64,000 nucleotides of DNA from Sipunculus nudus. Lineage: Eukaryota > Annelida > Sipuncula > Golfingiida > Sipunculidae. The position numbers and the translations under genes were made by a program. Below are positions 22,971 through 34,399 of this stretch, piece after piece (positions within the stretch are counted from its first letter, which is position 1; each line of letters starts with the position of its first letter). The stretch covers positions 75,714,453 through 75,778,452 of the forward strand of contig CM049311.1 of assembly GCA_026874595.1 (NCBI GenBank). Reading direction: 5' to 3'. The notes under the pieces are model-generated. The model had not been told where the DNA came from, did no database searches, and saw only the letters and a list, made by a program, of their open reading frames with translations.

Positions 22971-23069
22971 GGTTACATTCAAAGGTGCCTATTCCAATAA
23001 ATATGTATTTTTTTCTGTTTGACAACATAGGCTCGTGTACAGTGTTTACCAACAGCTTGCGGGTGAACA

Positions 23070-25285
23070 AGTTCTGACATCCGTCACAGAGGCATCATAA
23101 GAAACCCTATTTAGCGGGAATTATCTAGAGGTCATACATCTGTTACAGAGGCATTATAAAAACTTTCTTATCAGGAAATATCCAGAGGTCATATATGCGT
23201 CAAAGAGGCATTATAAAACCGTTCTTACCAGGAATTATCTGAAGGTCTAACAGCCATCACAGATGCATTATAAAAACTTTTCTTACAAGAAGGTATCTAA
23301 ACGTCATTTATCTGTCAAAGAGGCATTCTAAGTACCTTTCTCACCAGGAATCATCTAGAGGTCATATATCTTTCACAGAGGCAATCTAAGAACCTTTCTC
23401 ACCGGGAATTATCTAGACGTCATTTATCTGTCAAAGAGGTATTCCAAGAACCTTTCTCACCAGGAATTATCTAGATGTCATTTATCTGTCAAAGAGGTAT
23501 TCTAAGAACCTTTCTCACCAGGAATTATCTAGAGGTCATATATCTTTCACAGAGGCAATCTAAGAAACTTTCTCACCAGGAATTATCTAGACGTCAATTA
23601 TCTGTCAAAGAGGCATTCTAAGAACCTTTCTCACCAGGAATTATCTAGAGGTCATATATCTTTCACAGAGGCAATTTAAGAACCTTTCTCACCAGGAATT
23701 ATCTAGAGGTCATATATCTTTCACAGAGGCAATCTAAGAACCTTTCTCACCAGGAATTATCTAGACGTCATTTATCTGTCAAAGAGGCATTCTAAGTACC
23801 TTTCTCACCAGGAATCATCTAGAGGTCATATATCTTTCACAGAGGCAATCTAAGAACCTTTCTCACCAGGAATTATCTAGACGTCATTTATCTGTCAAAG
23901 AGGTATTCTAAGAACCTTTCTCACCAGGAATTATCTAGAGGTCATATATCTTTCACAGAGGCAATCTAAGAACCTTTCTCACCAGGAATTATCTAGAGGT
24001 CATATATCTTTCACAGAGGCATTCTATAGCTAAGAACCATTCTCACCAGGTATTATCTAAACGTCATTTATCTGTCAAAGAGGCATTCTAAGAACCTTTC
24101 TCACCAGGAATTATCTAGAGGTCATATATCTTTCACAGAGGCATTCTAAGAACCTTTCTCACCAGGAATTATCTAGAGGTCATATATCTGTCACAGAGGC
24201 AATCTAATATAAGAACCTTTCTCACCAGGAATTATCTAGAGGTCATATATCTGTCAAAGAGGTATTCTAAGAACCTTTCTCACCAGGAATTATCTAGAGG
24301 TCATATATCTTTTACAGAGGCATTTTATAGCTAAGAACCATTCTCACCAGGTATTATCTAAACGTCATTTATCTGTCAAAGAGGCATTCTAAGAACCTTT
24401 CTCACCAGGAATTATCTAGAGGTCATATATCTTTCACAGAGGCATTCTAAGAACCTTTCTCACCAGGAATTATCTAGACGTCATTTATCTGTCAAAGAGG
24501 TATTCTAAGAGCCTTTCTCACCAGGAATTATCTAGAGGTCATATATCTTTCACAGAGGCAATCTAAGAACCTTTCTCACCAGGAATTATCTAGAGGTCAT
24601 ATATCTGTCAAAGAGGTATTCTAAGAACCTTTCTCACCAGGAATTATGCAGACGTCATTTATCTGTCAAAGAGGTATTCTAAGAACTATCTCACCAGGAA
24701 TTATCTAGAGGTCATATATCCGTCACAGGGGCAGTCTTAGAACCTATCTTTCCAGGAATTAAAAAGATGTCATATATCCATCAGAGAGGCTTTATAAAAT
24801 GCTTTCTGACCAGGAATTATCTGGAGATCATATATCCGTCACAGAGGCATTCTTTTAACTTTTCCTACCAGGTATTATCTAGATGTCATTTATCTGCCAA
24901 AGAGGTATTCTAAGAACCTTTCTCACCAGGAATTATCTAGAGGTCATATATCTTTCACAGAGGATTTCTAAGAACCTTTCTTACAAGGGATTATCTAGAG
25001 GTCATATATCCGTCTCAGAGGTATTCTTTGAACATTTCTTACTAGGAATTATCTAATGGCCAAACATCCGTCACAGATGCATTATAAGAACCTTTTTCAC
25101 CAGGTATTATCTTGAGGTCATATATCTGTCACAGAGGTTTTCTAAGAAACCTATCTCACCAGGAATTATCTAGAGGCCATTTATCTGTCACAGGGGCAAT
25201 CTTAGAACCTTTCTTACCAGGGATTAACCAGAGGTGATATATCCGTCACAGAGGCATTATAAAAACTTCCCTCACCAGGAATTAT
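23070..25285. repeat. 58-bp satellite array, about 38 copies
   Basis: The monomer starts ACCAGGAATTATCTAGAGGT and is 58 bp, as shown by starts at 23343, 23401 and 23459. Two subtypes alternate irregularly. One has AGGTCATATATCTTTCACAG and GGCAATCTA; the other has ACGTCATTTATCTGTCAAAG and GGTATTCTA. The centre is homogeneous, while the left (23070-23340) and right (24720-25285) edges are diverged, as expected under unequal exchange. An insertion of about 8 bp (TATAGCTA) appears at about 24024 and again about 300 bp later, marking a higher-order duplication of about five monomers. It is non-coding. Confidence 0.95.
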
Positions 25286-26119
25286 TGTTACGGAACCTTT
25301 TATAAACAGATCACGTATATCTGATGAACACAAATGTTGTAATGGAGATAAAAAAATCAGATTCTGTAACACTAGGCAGCGTTAAATGTCTAGGGGAATG
25401 AATAAAGAAGTCCGTGATTTTATGTTAACAAATAACTATAATCTATTATTAAAACAACCCTAACATTACTAACATTACAATACACTAAATCAATGCAATT
25501 AAACAGTATATCAGCGGTATAACAACAAATCGATACAATCACACAGTAAAATAAACAATGTGCACAGTACCTGGATACCACCACAGTCACAACGATAAGT
25601 TCTTTAAATGTATACTCTCGGAGAATGACAGTCCAGTGTAAAGCTCTTGTAACAATCCAGAGAGTAAACTGAATTCCATACAAGACTCGTCACAAAATCC
25701 AGGAGAAAGTCTGAAAAAAATCTATAATTGCCGCACTCGTCGGATAAAGTCCCACAAATCGAAACATACGCTTATGCGTCCGCTAGAATCTTCTCTGCTG
25801 CTCTCTCTCGGCTCTGAAACACAGCCCCTTTATATACCTTTTCACCTCAAGCCGAGAAGCTTCTATTTCTCGAACATTCGAAAAATCTAACACAATACAC
25901 GGTAAACACGCGTTACAGGAATCATTTAGAAAAAACGTAGCTTTGTCTCTACATACCAGGGTCCACACATGACCTCGGCCAGGCGAGAAAGCCCAAGGCT
26001 AGCATGACAACGAGAGTTCAACCAGTACGGATTAAACTGAGAATGTAACAAACGGCCCGGCGAGGGTGTCACAACACGAGTTAAGCCCGTGTCACACAAT
26101 AAAAAGAGCACCTGTAACA
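25286..26119 (-). mobile_element. Solo LTR (834 bp) inside the 58-bp satellite
   Basis: The segment begins TGTTACGG and ends CTGTAACA, with the TG...CA ends and short inverted repeat (TGTTAC/GTAACA) typical of LTRs. The satellite phrase ATTAT|CTAGAGGTCAT is split by it. TTAT appears on both sides (25282-25285 and 26120-26123), giving a 4-bp target duplication (5 bp if the shared A is counted). On the minus strand a TATA box TATATAAAGGGG lies at about 25840-25829, so the LTR is in minus orientation. No internal retroviral-type genes are present, so the element was reduced to one LTR by LTR-LTR recombination. Frames inside it are LTR sequence. Confidence 0.8.
25829..25840 (-). promoter_or_regulatory. 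TATA box of the solo LTR
   Basis: Minus-strand GGTATATAAAGGGG is followed by a GC-richer leader with repeated GAGAG words. Its position about one third into the LTR is consistent with a U3/R boundary. This is inferred from sequence only. Confidence 0.5.
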
Positions 26120-26155
26120 TTATCTAGAGGTCATTCATTCGTTCGAAGAGGAAAC
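26120..26155. repeat. Right-hand remnant of the 58-bp satellite
   Basis: TTATCTAGAGGTCATTCATT then CGTTCGAAGAGG continues the satellite monomer after the solo LTR. Similarity ends at about 26152, so the insertion fell in the last, diverged monomer. Confidence 0.75.
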
Positions 26156-26164
26156 CGGAAATCA

Positions 26165-26415
26165 GGGGTGTCAATACAGGAGGGGGACATAAATCTCCAT
26201 CCTCCCTACATTTCAGCAAGGGGTGTGGTCAGTGTTATAACCCCCTGGCATCTCAGAGAATAATATTTATACATTGGACATGAAACTTATTAATAATTAC
26301 AGATTTTGAATTTGGTTTACAATATTATATTATATATCATAATCTGGTTTAGGTTAATACCTTAATTTGAAATGTGCCACCCAGATAATAAAAGATATAT
26401 TTAATTTATATGTAT
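26165..26415 (+). repeat. Dispersed repeat shared with 52.95 kb, copy A
   Basis: Matches 52945-53180 in order: CAATACAGGAGGGGGA, 'TCAGCAAGGGGTG', 'AGAGAATAATATTTATACATTGG', 'CTGGTTTAGGTTAATA' and TTGAAATGTGCCAC. Both copies run into a TA-rich tail. No coding capacity. Confidence 0.7.
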
Positions 26416-26419
26416 ATAT

Positions 26420-27400
26420 ATATATATTTATTATTTATTAAAAAAGGGGTCTCAGCTTTGATTATCACGCCCACTCGGACTCATCCCTCCCTTGACGCCA
26501 TTGCCGGAAATTACATAAATTCTACAGATAAGCGGGTGTGAAAGATGTTGCTAATCCACAAAAAAAATCATGATCTTTAATGATACATTTTTATGAAAAT
26601 AATTGGACATTCTGTTATCCATTCAATAATTGATGAATCGGCTCATCAATATCGATTTTGTAAAGACTTTTTTAATGACCCTTCTTTCAATTATGTAGGC
26701 CTATACGGGTAATCGCCGTTGGTGTTCTTTGGCCCATAACCTCGTCTGGTTGTTAAAACCACCCTAGTGATACAGCGCCACCACGTCTGGTTTAGCACAA
26801 TAAACATGATCAAAATCCGTACCCTTCAATGTTTTTCTGCTGCACGTTTATTTTTATGTTAACGCAGCCTTGTAAATCCGCATATCAGTTAACTTTTGGC
26901 CCTTCGACGCAAGCCATGCATCAGTTGGAACGGTCCATTGGGTTTGTGATTGATACTTGTAATGTTCAGTGATCCGTATGATCTATTAAACGCCATCGAT
27001 TACCTAGCCACAGCTGATGCCCGCTGAGCTGTCAGAGGCTGCTTTTAGTACACTGTTCTAATTAAACCATAATGCTCACAGTTTGCATAGTCTGACTGAT
27101 TAACCCCTGCTTCGTACCCTATATGCAGGTACATGTACTTTCTGTCTAACTCGGCTTTGTGCAGCCGTCCCTAAATTACCTTATCTTCGTTTTGTACAGC
27201 ACTCATCCAGGTGATTTGTTAGCCATTGTTTATATAAAGCATATACACTGTTGTACTGTTGTTACCATAACAGATATATTATTGTAAAAATTATGTGGCT
27301 TGCAAAAAGAATATTATGAAATGCGCCTCTGTGTAGTACGAAATATAAAAATAAATCATGATTATCAAGGCTCAGTTGCATACTCCAGGGGCAGACCCGG
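26420..27400. other. No recognisable feature
   Basis: Unique AT-rich DNA. No frame, RNA gene or repeat copy can be supported. Confidence 0.5.
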
Positions 27401-27410
27401 AGTCAATTCT

Positions 27411-27513
27411 GAACTGAATTGGAATTGAATTGGAATCGAAGGGAAAAATGAATGGGGTAGAATTGAATTGAATTGAAGTTTACAGGTTACACTGAATTGA
27501 TCTGAATTGATGA
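27411..27513. repeat. GAATT pentanucleotide cluster
   Basis: About ten GAATT or AATTG words occur in 100 bp, including GAATTGAATTGAATTGAAG at 27460. It is a small degenerate microsatellite. Confidence 0.75.
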
Positions 27514-27783
27514 CAGAAGTTCCAACTCTCATAATATTCAAAGCATGTGATCAGATAATACTGAACTGACTTGATTTTGCTAGTGACATTCTAGGATTTC
27601 CAGGATATGCTTATTGTTAAAGCATCCAGTGTGTGCTAGAATGTGTGTCCAAAACATTAATTAAACATACACAATTTAAAAAAATAACGGGACACACTAT
27701 TTGGAACTAAGTGGCTTCTCACCTACCCTTTGAAAAGGAAAATTATGTGATTTCTTGCTTCCTCTGTGTATATATTAGTCTGA

Positions 27784-28060
27784 AAAGTTCTTATAAGGCC
27801 TCAGTGAAGGATGTATGAATTTATTTGTCAATAACATGTTTGTAAACACAGCAGTGTTGACAAACAGGAAAAACTTGTAACCTAAGGTAGTAGGTTGCAT
27901 ATATGCGGAAGTAGGAAGGTCACTTATTAAAAAGGCCATTTGCAAAGCTCATGCTTATCTGACTGCCTCCAGATGCCCCCGTTGAATTTGTTTTGATTAT
28001 TTTGGCAGGCCCCCACATATCATAAACACGGTAATATAAACAAAACAAGCAACATGGCTG
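27784..28060 (+). repeat. Dispersed repeat shared with 61.2 kb, copy A
   Basis: Ordered matches with 61235-61495: AAGTTCTTATAA.GCCTC, 'ACAGGAAAAA.', 'ACCTAA.GT.GTAGGTT', 'CCGCCAGAT', 'GATTATTTT.' and CC.CCACAT.T, then GGTAA.ATAAA. No coding capacity. Confidence 0.65.
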
Positions 28061-28474
28061 CGGTGATATCCACGTTTCTGGCATATATTCATAAAAGCTC
28101 CAAATGACTATCTTTAGTTTAAAAAAGTCAGTGACTGGGCCCCTTTAATACTCGCACCTGGCCTGGCGTCATGTAACATTGCTCTTGAATGTGCCGGGGT
28201 ATCTCGGACACTTTTATCTGGTTATCCAGTGAAAAAATTATTCCATATAGGATGGCAAGTTCCGTGCTGATTCAGTGCTGACACATTATTGATGGTTTTT
28301 GTTGTTCCAGCTGTTCTTTGTCGTCTAACTGTATTTTTTATTATGTTATAAACATAACAGATAAAGTATAATAAAGTAAAGAATATAAAGGTATTGCATG
28401 TATAATACAGGCCTACTATTGCAGTCAAATCCCTGGCAGGGTCTCAGTATAACATGCTCATCAATATTCCAAAG

Positions 28475-29075
28475 TCACGATGGATACAAGCCGTGACACA
28501 CCGACTCAGTAGGCAATGATAATTGGGATAGTAAGCATGCTTTAGTCATGATACAAGCAATATCGTGGAATGCATCGCAGTTCTTTCCATCATGTTGCAT
28601 TCATATGTAGTAAAACCACCCATAATCCTAACATTATGCTACGGATGATTATTTAACACAAGAGAATACATGTGAACTCACAACCAAAACTGAAACACTG
28701 TCTCTATGGTATCGCCTGTAAATTGCTTTCGTCCTGTAACCCGCAAGCCATGATTGTGTTCATGCGGTTATAAATTCAATATAAATGCCAAGGGGTTTAC
28801 CAACATACTCAGTTAAAACCGCATCTTTCTCGCTCATGTTAGGTGTTATTAGAATGTAAATGAAAAATGCTATCGATTGGTCTGGTTTATGTTAATTGAC
28901 TGTGTACCTGAGGCATTGAGGTACCTGTACGTAGGCTATGAGGCGTTGTCAAAAATGACGAAAATATTTGCATCCTCATGGGACCTAATAATGCGTTCCT
29001 CAGACCTGGATGTAAAGACACTCTGGTAGGCCAGTTATCTGGTCGAATTGTCAGAGGGCCGATATGACGCTATAT
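28475..29075 (+). repeat. Dispersed repeat family, copy B
   Basis: This is the partner of 21895-22475. It carries a local insertion or duplication near 28905-28945 (GAGGCATTGAGGTACCTGTA) that copy A lacks. No open frame survives. Confidence 0.75.
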
Positions 29076-29079
29076 GGAT

Positions 29080-30800
29080 ACCCTCAGATCAAAATGCATT
29101 GTTCCGAAAGGATTGATGACAAAGCTTCATATACGAGCTGACCACTAACCTGGTTGAACGGTCGGTTGAACCCTTAAGAAAAAAAAGCCGATAAAAAGCA
29201 AAACTAAAGATTAAACATGCGGCAGGAACAAGGATTTAAAGGAGTTTTGGTGTTGCTTATAAATGCCTTCTGTTTGATGGCGCATTCAAGAAAAGGATCG
29301 CCACTGCTGCTGTGGTCGATCAGATCTGGTACTAATGAACAGGTGGGTGTGGGATCAAGGAAACGTACACTATAAATATAGACCAAACCGGTATTTTTGA
29401 CGAAAGTATGCCTTTAAGAGTCCAGTCTTAATTTCAGCATTTAAAGATGTAAATTTAAATTGCCCTCGGGCCGACGCCAAATCCATCTGGCCTGAAGCCT
29501 TTTATTGGTCACGTGATATTGGGTAGCCATCAACAGGCAGAAAAAAACTCTACAGAATCAGGATGAGATTCATTCAGCCACTACAGACGGGATGTTTAGA
29601 AAACACGTTAATCTGGGGCAAACGAAGAGGACACACTCAATCAGTGACACAGATCGAAAAAGACTTGGAATATTAACAGATGTTCTAACTGGTTAGGAGA
29701 GAAGCGTAACACTGTCTGCTGAAGCTTGTTCGCCAGTAATCGGTCGAACATAATATTAGGTGGCAAATCACATTCCTTTGTATCACCACCCTCGTGATAT
29801 CTTATCCCTTCCTACAAGTTAACAAATTAAGAGAAAATGTGAATATATTTTTGTTTATCACCAAATGTTCAAAGAGTAAAATCATCAGTACCGAGCTACT
29901 TCAGCGAAACTTAAATCATTACTTCATACATTTTTAACTTTTGTTGTAAATTTGTAACATAGGATAAACTATCATTAGTAAAATGAGCATCGTTTACAGT
30001 AATTCTATCATACAAATCAAACAAACCTTTGTAACCAATAACTTTTCCAACATTTCTTTCTACAAGCAGAGACTGACGCACTGGCAGCACAGAGGGGAAA
30101 GTTCAGATAGAAAGTACGGAGTATTTTCTAACCTTGCTTGCTTCTCAAGCCAACAAACTGTCCCTCCGCCTTCCATACTTTCGACCTTGAACATACCAAG
30201 CATTAAGCAGATTCCAACTAATATATATGTATCCTTAGGTATTATGTAATTTTTTTATTGATAGATACTGCGTAGGTTTAGATAAGCACTGGCAATTGAG
30301 CAAGAAAAGCAAGGGAAACACAGCCCCAACAAATTCTAGTAAAACAGTGTGCTTCGTAACACCACTATTGTAATAACGTTCACTATTGTAATTCTATATT
30401 ACATGCATGTCTTACCTAGAAATCAAAAGTGTTATCAGGAATATACATATATATATTTATATGCACTTCTTGTCCAGCGAATATGCTGTAACCACCCCAC
30501 CCCAAACTAGCCATGACAACATGACACTCAGGCCTTCGGAAATAAACTGATAGGGCCTGGAGTCATGATGGCAGTCACAACAGAACGCCCATTCTAAGGG
30601 TCGGATCAAAATATTTCCTGTCTGGTATTATTTTGCATCACAGGCTTATATAGTCTTATTATATGTGCTTAATATTGAAGAAAAAATGTTGTTACACAAA
30701 AATAATTACATTTATTACCTCCTTTCATCACTGTGGCACTGATTCACGTGAAGCGGTACTTCTTATTCAAAACTAAAGGTGTCATGGCGCGGTCGTGTAT
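29080..30800. other. No supported gene
   Basis: Contains short frames only, for example 88 codons at 29983-30249, with no domain. No repeat partner was found in the window. Confidence 0.45.
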
Positions 30801-30804
30801 GTAA

Positions 30805-31085
30805 ACTTGGAAGTCGGAAGCCGGAAGCCGGTAACCAATGAATTGTTTTATAAATAAAGCAGTTTAAAGCATATACAAAATGCTAACGCTTCAATACCGT
30901 TTTTCCCCCGTTAGAATTAGATCTTTATTATCATTCTGTGAAGAATAATAGTTATCCATTCTTTAATCTTAACATTATGGACGATTGTGTGCTCGGAAGC
31001 CATCTCGGAAGTCAGTCAGAAGTGCTTGGATGTGATCCAATGTGTATAACTCGGAAGTCACAGAGACGCACTGGTTAACTTGTGG
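30805..31085 (+). repeat. 'CGGAAGTC' repeat, forward copy
   Basis: GGAAGTCGGAAGCCGG words stand at the left (30809) and TATAACTCGGAAGTCAC at the right (31047). The inside reads 'AATAAAGCA', 'CGTTTT', 'TTATC.TTCTGT' and 'TAGTTATCCAT'. The reverse complement of 34060-34300 has the same blocks in the same order, so the two are inverted copies about 3 kb apart. Confidence 0.6.
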
Positions 31086-31099
31086 CCAGTTAAGAGCCA

Positions 31100-33340
31100 C
31101 AGCCCAAATGCAGTTTCATTATAGTTATAGTTGCATGCATTTATTAACATTGCTTGTGCATGATTCTGCTTTTAATGAGTGTATAATACAATACATGATA
31201 CATAATCGGAAAACTATAAGTTCTTAATTTTTTTATTTGTAAATTTAATATATATATGTATATATATATATATATATAAACATATATGTGGGTGTATTTA
31301 ACGTAATTTATCTTACCCCATCTAGAGCCATGTTTTTGTTAAACATATTTATATTTACATGGGGAGGGTATGGGTAGGGATTAATTTTAAAATATGCAAT
31401 GTAAAGAGGACATTTTGAGGCACCTGAAACAAACGATTATGAGGATTTTCTGTTCCGCAACTATTCTCCTACATTTTTTTGAACAAAGTATTCAAACTTT
31501 AGGTTGTTGGGCTTTAATATATATATTTCTATAAAATTACGGCATAAACTGGAATGTCCAAATATTCAAAAGTTCGTAATATGTTAATGTCAATGATGAA
31601 ATGCGCGTCTATACATTTATTATTTACCTTGCAAAATGTCACATTTTAAATGTAGTACTCGTTATAAAATAATTCAATGTTTAAGTCTTATGACAATCTT
31701 TGCATTTTACCGACTTTTGTGATCTGTGAGCGCACAGGCTCAGACAGCATGCAGAGCACAGTGCGCGAGTCTGAGTATCAGCCGAGGAGCCGTGAGATTT
31801 TTCACGGTCGATCCCACCCCGAGCTGCTCTCGCTTTGTGGGGAGACCGTGCATGACTCACATGGTAATGCGAAGGGGGGGGGGGGGGGGGGGGGGGATGG
31901 AGATTTCTCGGTGTTATGACCGAGAAAAGTGTGATAACGGAAAGACTTCCTCTCTCAATATACTAGTATATATTTGGATGCTGTCTCAGTGGAGTAAATC
32001 ACCAACTTATGAATTGGAAAGTAATAAATATAATAATGAAATTGCTAAGGAATATAAAAAGTAATCTGAAAAATAAATGAAAATTGATTACGAAAAAATG
32101 GGAAAAGAACTCGATAAAATGAGAGATATTACGTCTGAACGGGCTTACGCCCTCTATGGATGCACCACTGAATAAATATGGGATAATAAACCCTATTAAG
32201 GCATTAAAAATAAGTTATAAATTACGATGTCATTCAAAATAAAAAGAGTAATATATTTTCCATACGTTGAACAAATATGAAAATTCAATATATCCCATCG
32301 CTGGAACAAACATACATGTATCATATACAAAACGAAATGCCTTTCAAAATGTTAGAGTTCTACGATATTTAAAAAAAAATGTTAAAATATATCTTAGAAA
32401 ATGGATACAACAGTCCAGATAATTTATAAAATAATAATACATGTGTGATTATAAAATCTGATCGATTTGTGTATTTAAGCAAATAATTTTTTTTAAACTA
32501 AAATTATTTCTTTTTCAAGTTTTTAACTCTTTCTTTCAAACCTTTTCCATCTTAATATTTATATATAAAAAATTCACTCCTGATGTTTCAACATCACATT
32601 TCAACTTCAAATAAATGGATATTTAATAATATTTTAAAGTACATTTGCAACTGATTTCACTCTCAAACGTTATAATATGTACATGATAAGGGCATCTTAA
32701 CAGAATTTGCTCCCTTCAACTTCGGATTACTGTACGATTACAAGGACCTCGATAAGATATTACAATTTTGCTTTAAGAGGAGATCGTTGAATGTAAAATC
32801 ATTGATAATAACCATATAGAATCTTTATCGAAACGCAAGACATTTGGGGCTTCAAGTAAAAGTCTGTCTAGAGGTGACCTGGTGTCTAAAAGATTCTACG
32901 GGATATAGGCATTTTTATTGAACCTGCTGCTCATCTATATGCTTCATTTCTTGAAATTCCACATAAAAATTAAGAGACCATGCAATATTGGAACCAAACC
33001 GTTCTATTTTTGCTGTATAGTAATTTTTTATCTTTATAAAAATCCATGCATCTGAATATTCCGTGTATACTCACTATTTTTATTTGATTCTTATATTTTT
33101 ATCCTCAGAAACAAAATTAACCGGACAATAGTTGGAATTCTCGATACAGTAGTACCGTGCGCTTTCGGACCTCCTTTTCTCCGGACATAATAGTTGCTGG
33201 TATCAGGTTCTATAATTAAACAGAATTTTTTATATCTATAAAATTTGCTCTGCAACAATTTATTTTTAAACATTAACTGAACTTTTTTTGGCTATACAAA
33301 ATGTTTTAATGTTTTATTGATTTTTCAGTTGACGTATTTT
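31100..33340. other. AT-rich DNA, no supported gene
   Basis: Holds a TA tract at 31236-31278 and a GC-richer island at 31720-31900 that ends in a G23 run (31874-31896). Two overlapping frames cross that run (31677-31919 and 31726-32064), and their Gly stretches are made by the homopolymer. No domain is seen. Confidence 0.45.
31874..31896 (+). repeat. G23 homopolymer
   Basis: Twenty-three consecutive G, the longest mononucleotide G/C tract in the window, at the edge of a locally GC-rich segment. Confidence 0.9.
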
Positions 33341-33342
33341 AC

Positions 33343-33347
<5 letters not shown>

Positions 33348-33375
<28 letters not shown>

Positions 33376-33545
33376 GTTTATATTTATATATATATATATA
33401 TATATAAAGTATAAATGTTTGTGTCCTGTGGTTTTGCAAATTTTCAGAACATTACTTTGATGAATATTGTACCTAACAGCATAAAAAAATATCACATTGT
33501 GATTTAATATATATATATATATGTTTGTGTGTGTGTGTGTGTGCA
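33348..33545. repeat. TA and TG microsatellites
   Basis: TA tracts lie at 33352-33406 and 33508-33522, with a TG run at 33524-33542. The minus 84-codon frame (33325-33579) is made of Tyr-Ile codons from the TA repeat. Confidence 0.85.
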
Positions 33546-34059
33546 ACCTGACCATGATATGTAAAATATAATTTGGCATAAAAAGTATTACATAATAGAT
33601 AAGAGTGTAAGAGATTTATAATCCTGATGAAATTTTTTGGTCAATGGAAGAGGTAAAGGTTTTTCAATTTATACATGAAAAATAAAATATTTTGTTCGAA
33701 ACAACCTTGTAAAAACAGTTACTGGACGTTTTGTGGTTCTGTCAAATTTCCTGTTTGTCTCTATGATATTATCTGAGTAATTTTTATAGGGGCACATTTG
33801 TAACGTGAATAAAATATAATCCAACCTTTATTTTTTTTTCATGTTTCCACCAAACATAAAATACGGTAACAGCGTAAAATATTGATGAGTTAATATAATC
33901 TTGTTTTACAAAATGAAATACAATATCAATATAATATATTATTAAGAAAACAGCATCATGAATGTTACAAAACAGAATGAGTTTATGAAAAATATGTCAT
34001 GTTGAAGAAATTGAAAATGCTTGACACGTTTGCTGACGATATGATGACCAGTGCATTAG

Positions 34060-34395
34060 CCATTACTGGCTTCCGAGTTTTACACCTTTTGACCATAATC
34101 GGGCATTTCCGAGCAAAAAATAGTCCATAACTTCGGATGGATAACTTTGATTTTTTACATAATGATAGAAAAGACCTTATTCTATCAATAAAAATAAAAC
34201 GGTTCTTTCCATGGATGTAGTACCATTTAAATTATGCTTCGATCATTGCTTTATTTTAAAAAATCCTTGGTTCCGACTTCGGACTTCCGAGTTTTACACA
34301 TAGCCGTTTGGGAATCCCCTACCGGAAGTTATGGTTCTCCCGCTGACAGACGTGGAGACGAGTTTTTCCGAGTAAAACCAGCCTCGGTATTAAAA
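34060..34395 (-). repeat. 'CGGAAGTC' repeat, inverted copy
   Basis: The minus strand matches 30805-31085. The plus strand repeats CTTCCGAGTTTTACAC at about 34070 and 34285, framing the copy. The 66-codon plus frame at 34234-34434 overlaps it and shows no domain. Confidence 0.55.
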
Positions 34396-34399
34396 ACTG

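Noticed and set aside
23070-25285. CRISPR-like array of regular repeats
   Set aside because: The units are contiguous 58-bp tandem repeats without unique spacers, in a eukaryotic context.
25420-26263. ORFs of 60-87 codons at 25.4-26.3 kb
   Set aside because: They fall inside the solo LTR or cross its boundary, and contain no retroviral-type domain.
31677-32064. Two overlapping ORFs with Gly stretches
   Set aside because: The Gly run comes from a G23 homopolymer, and the frame changes with any length error there; no motif on either side.
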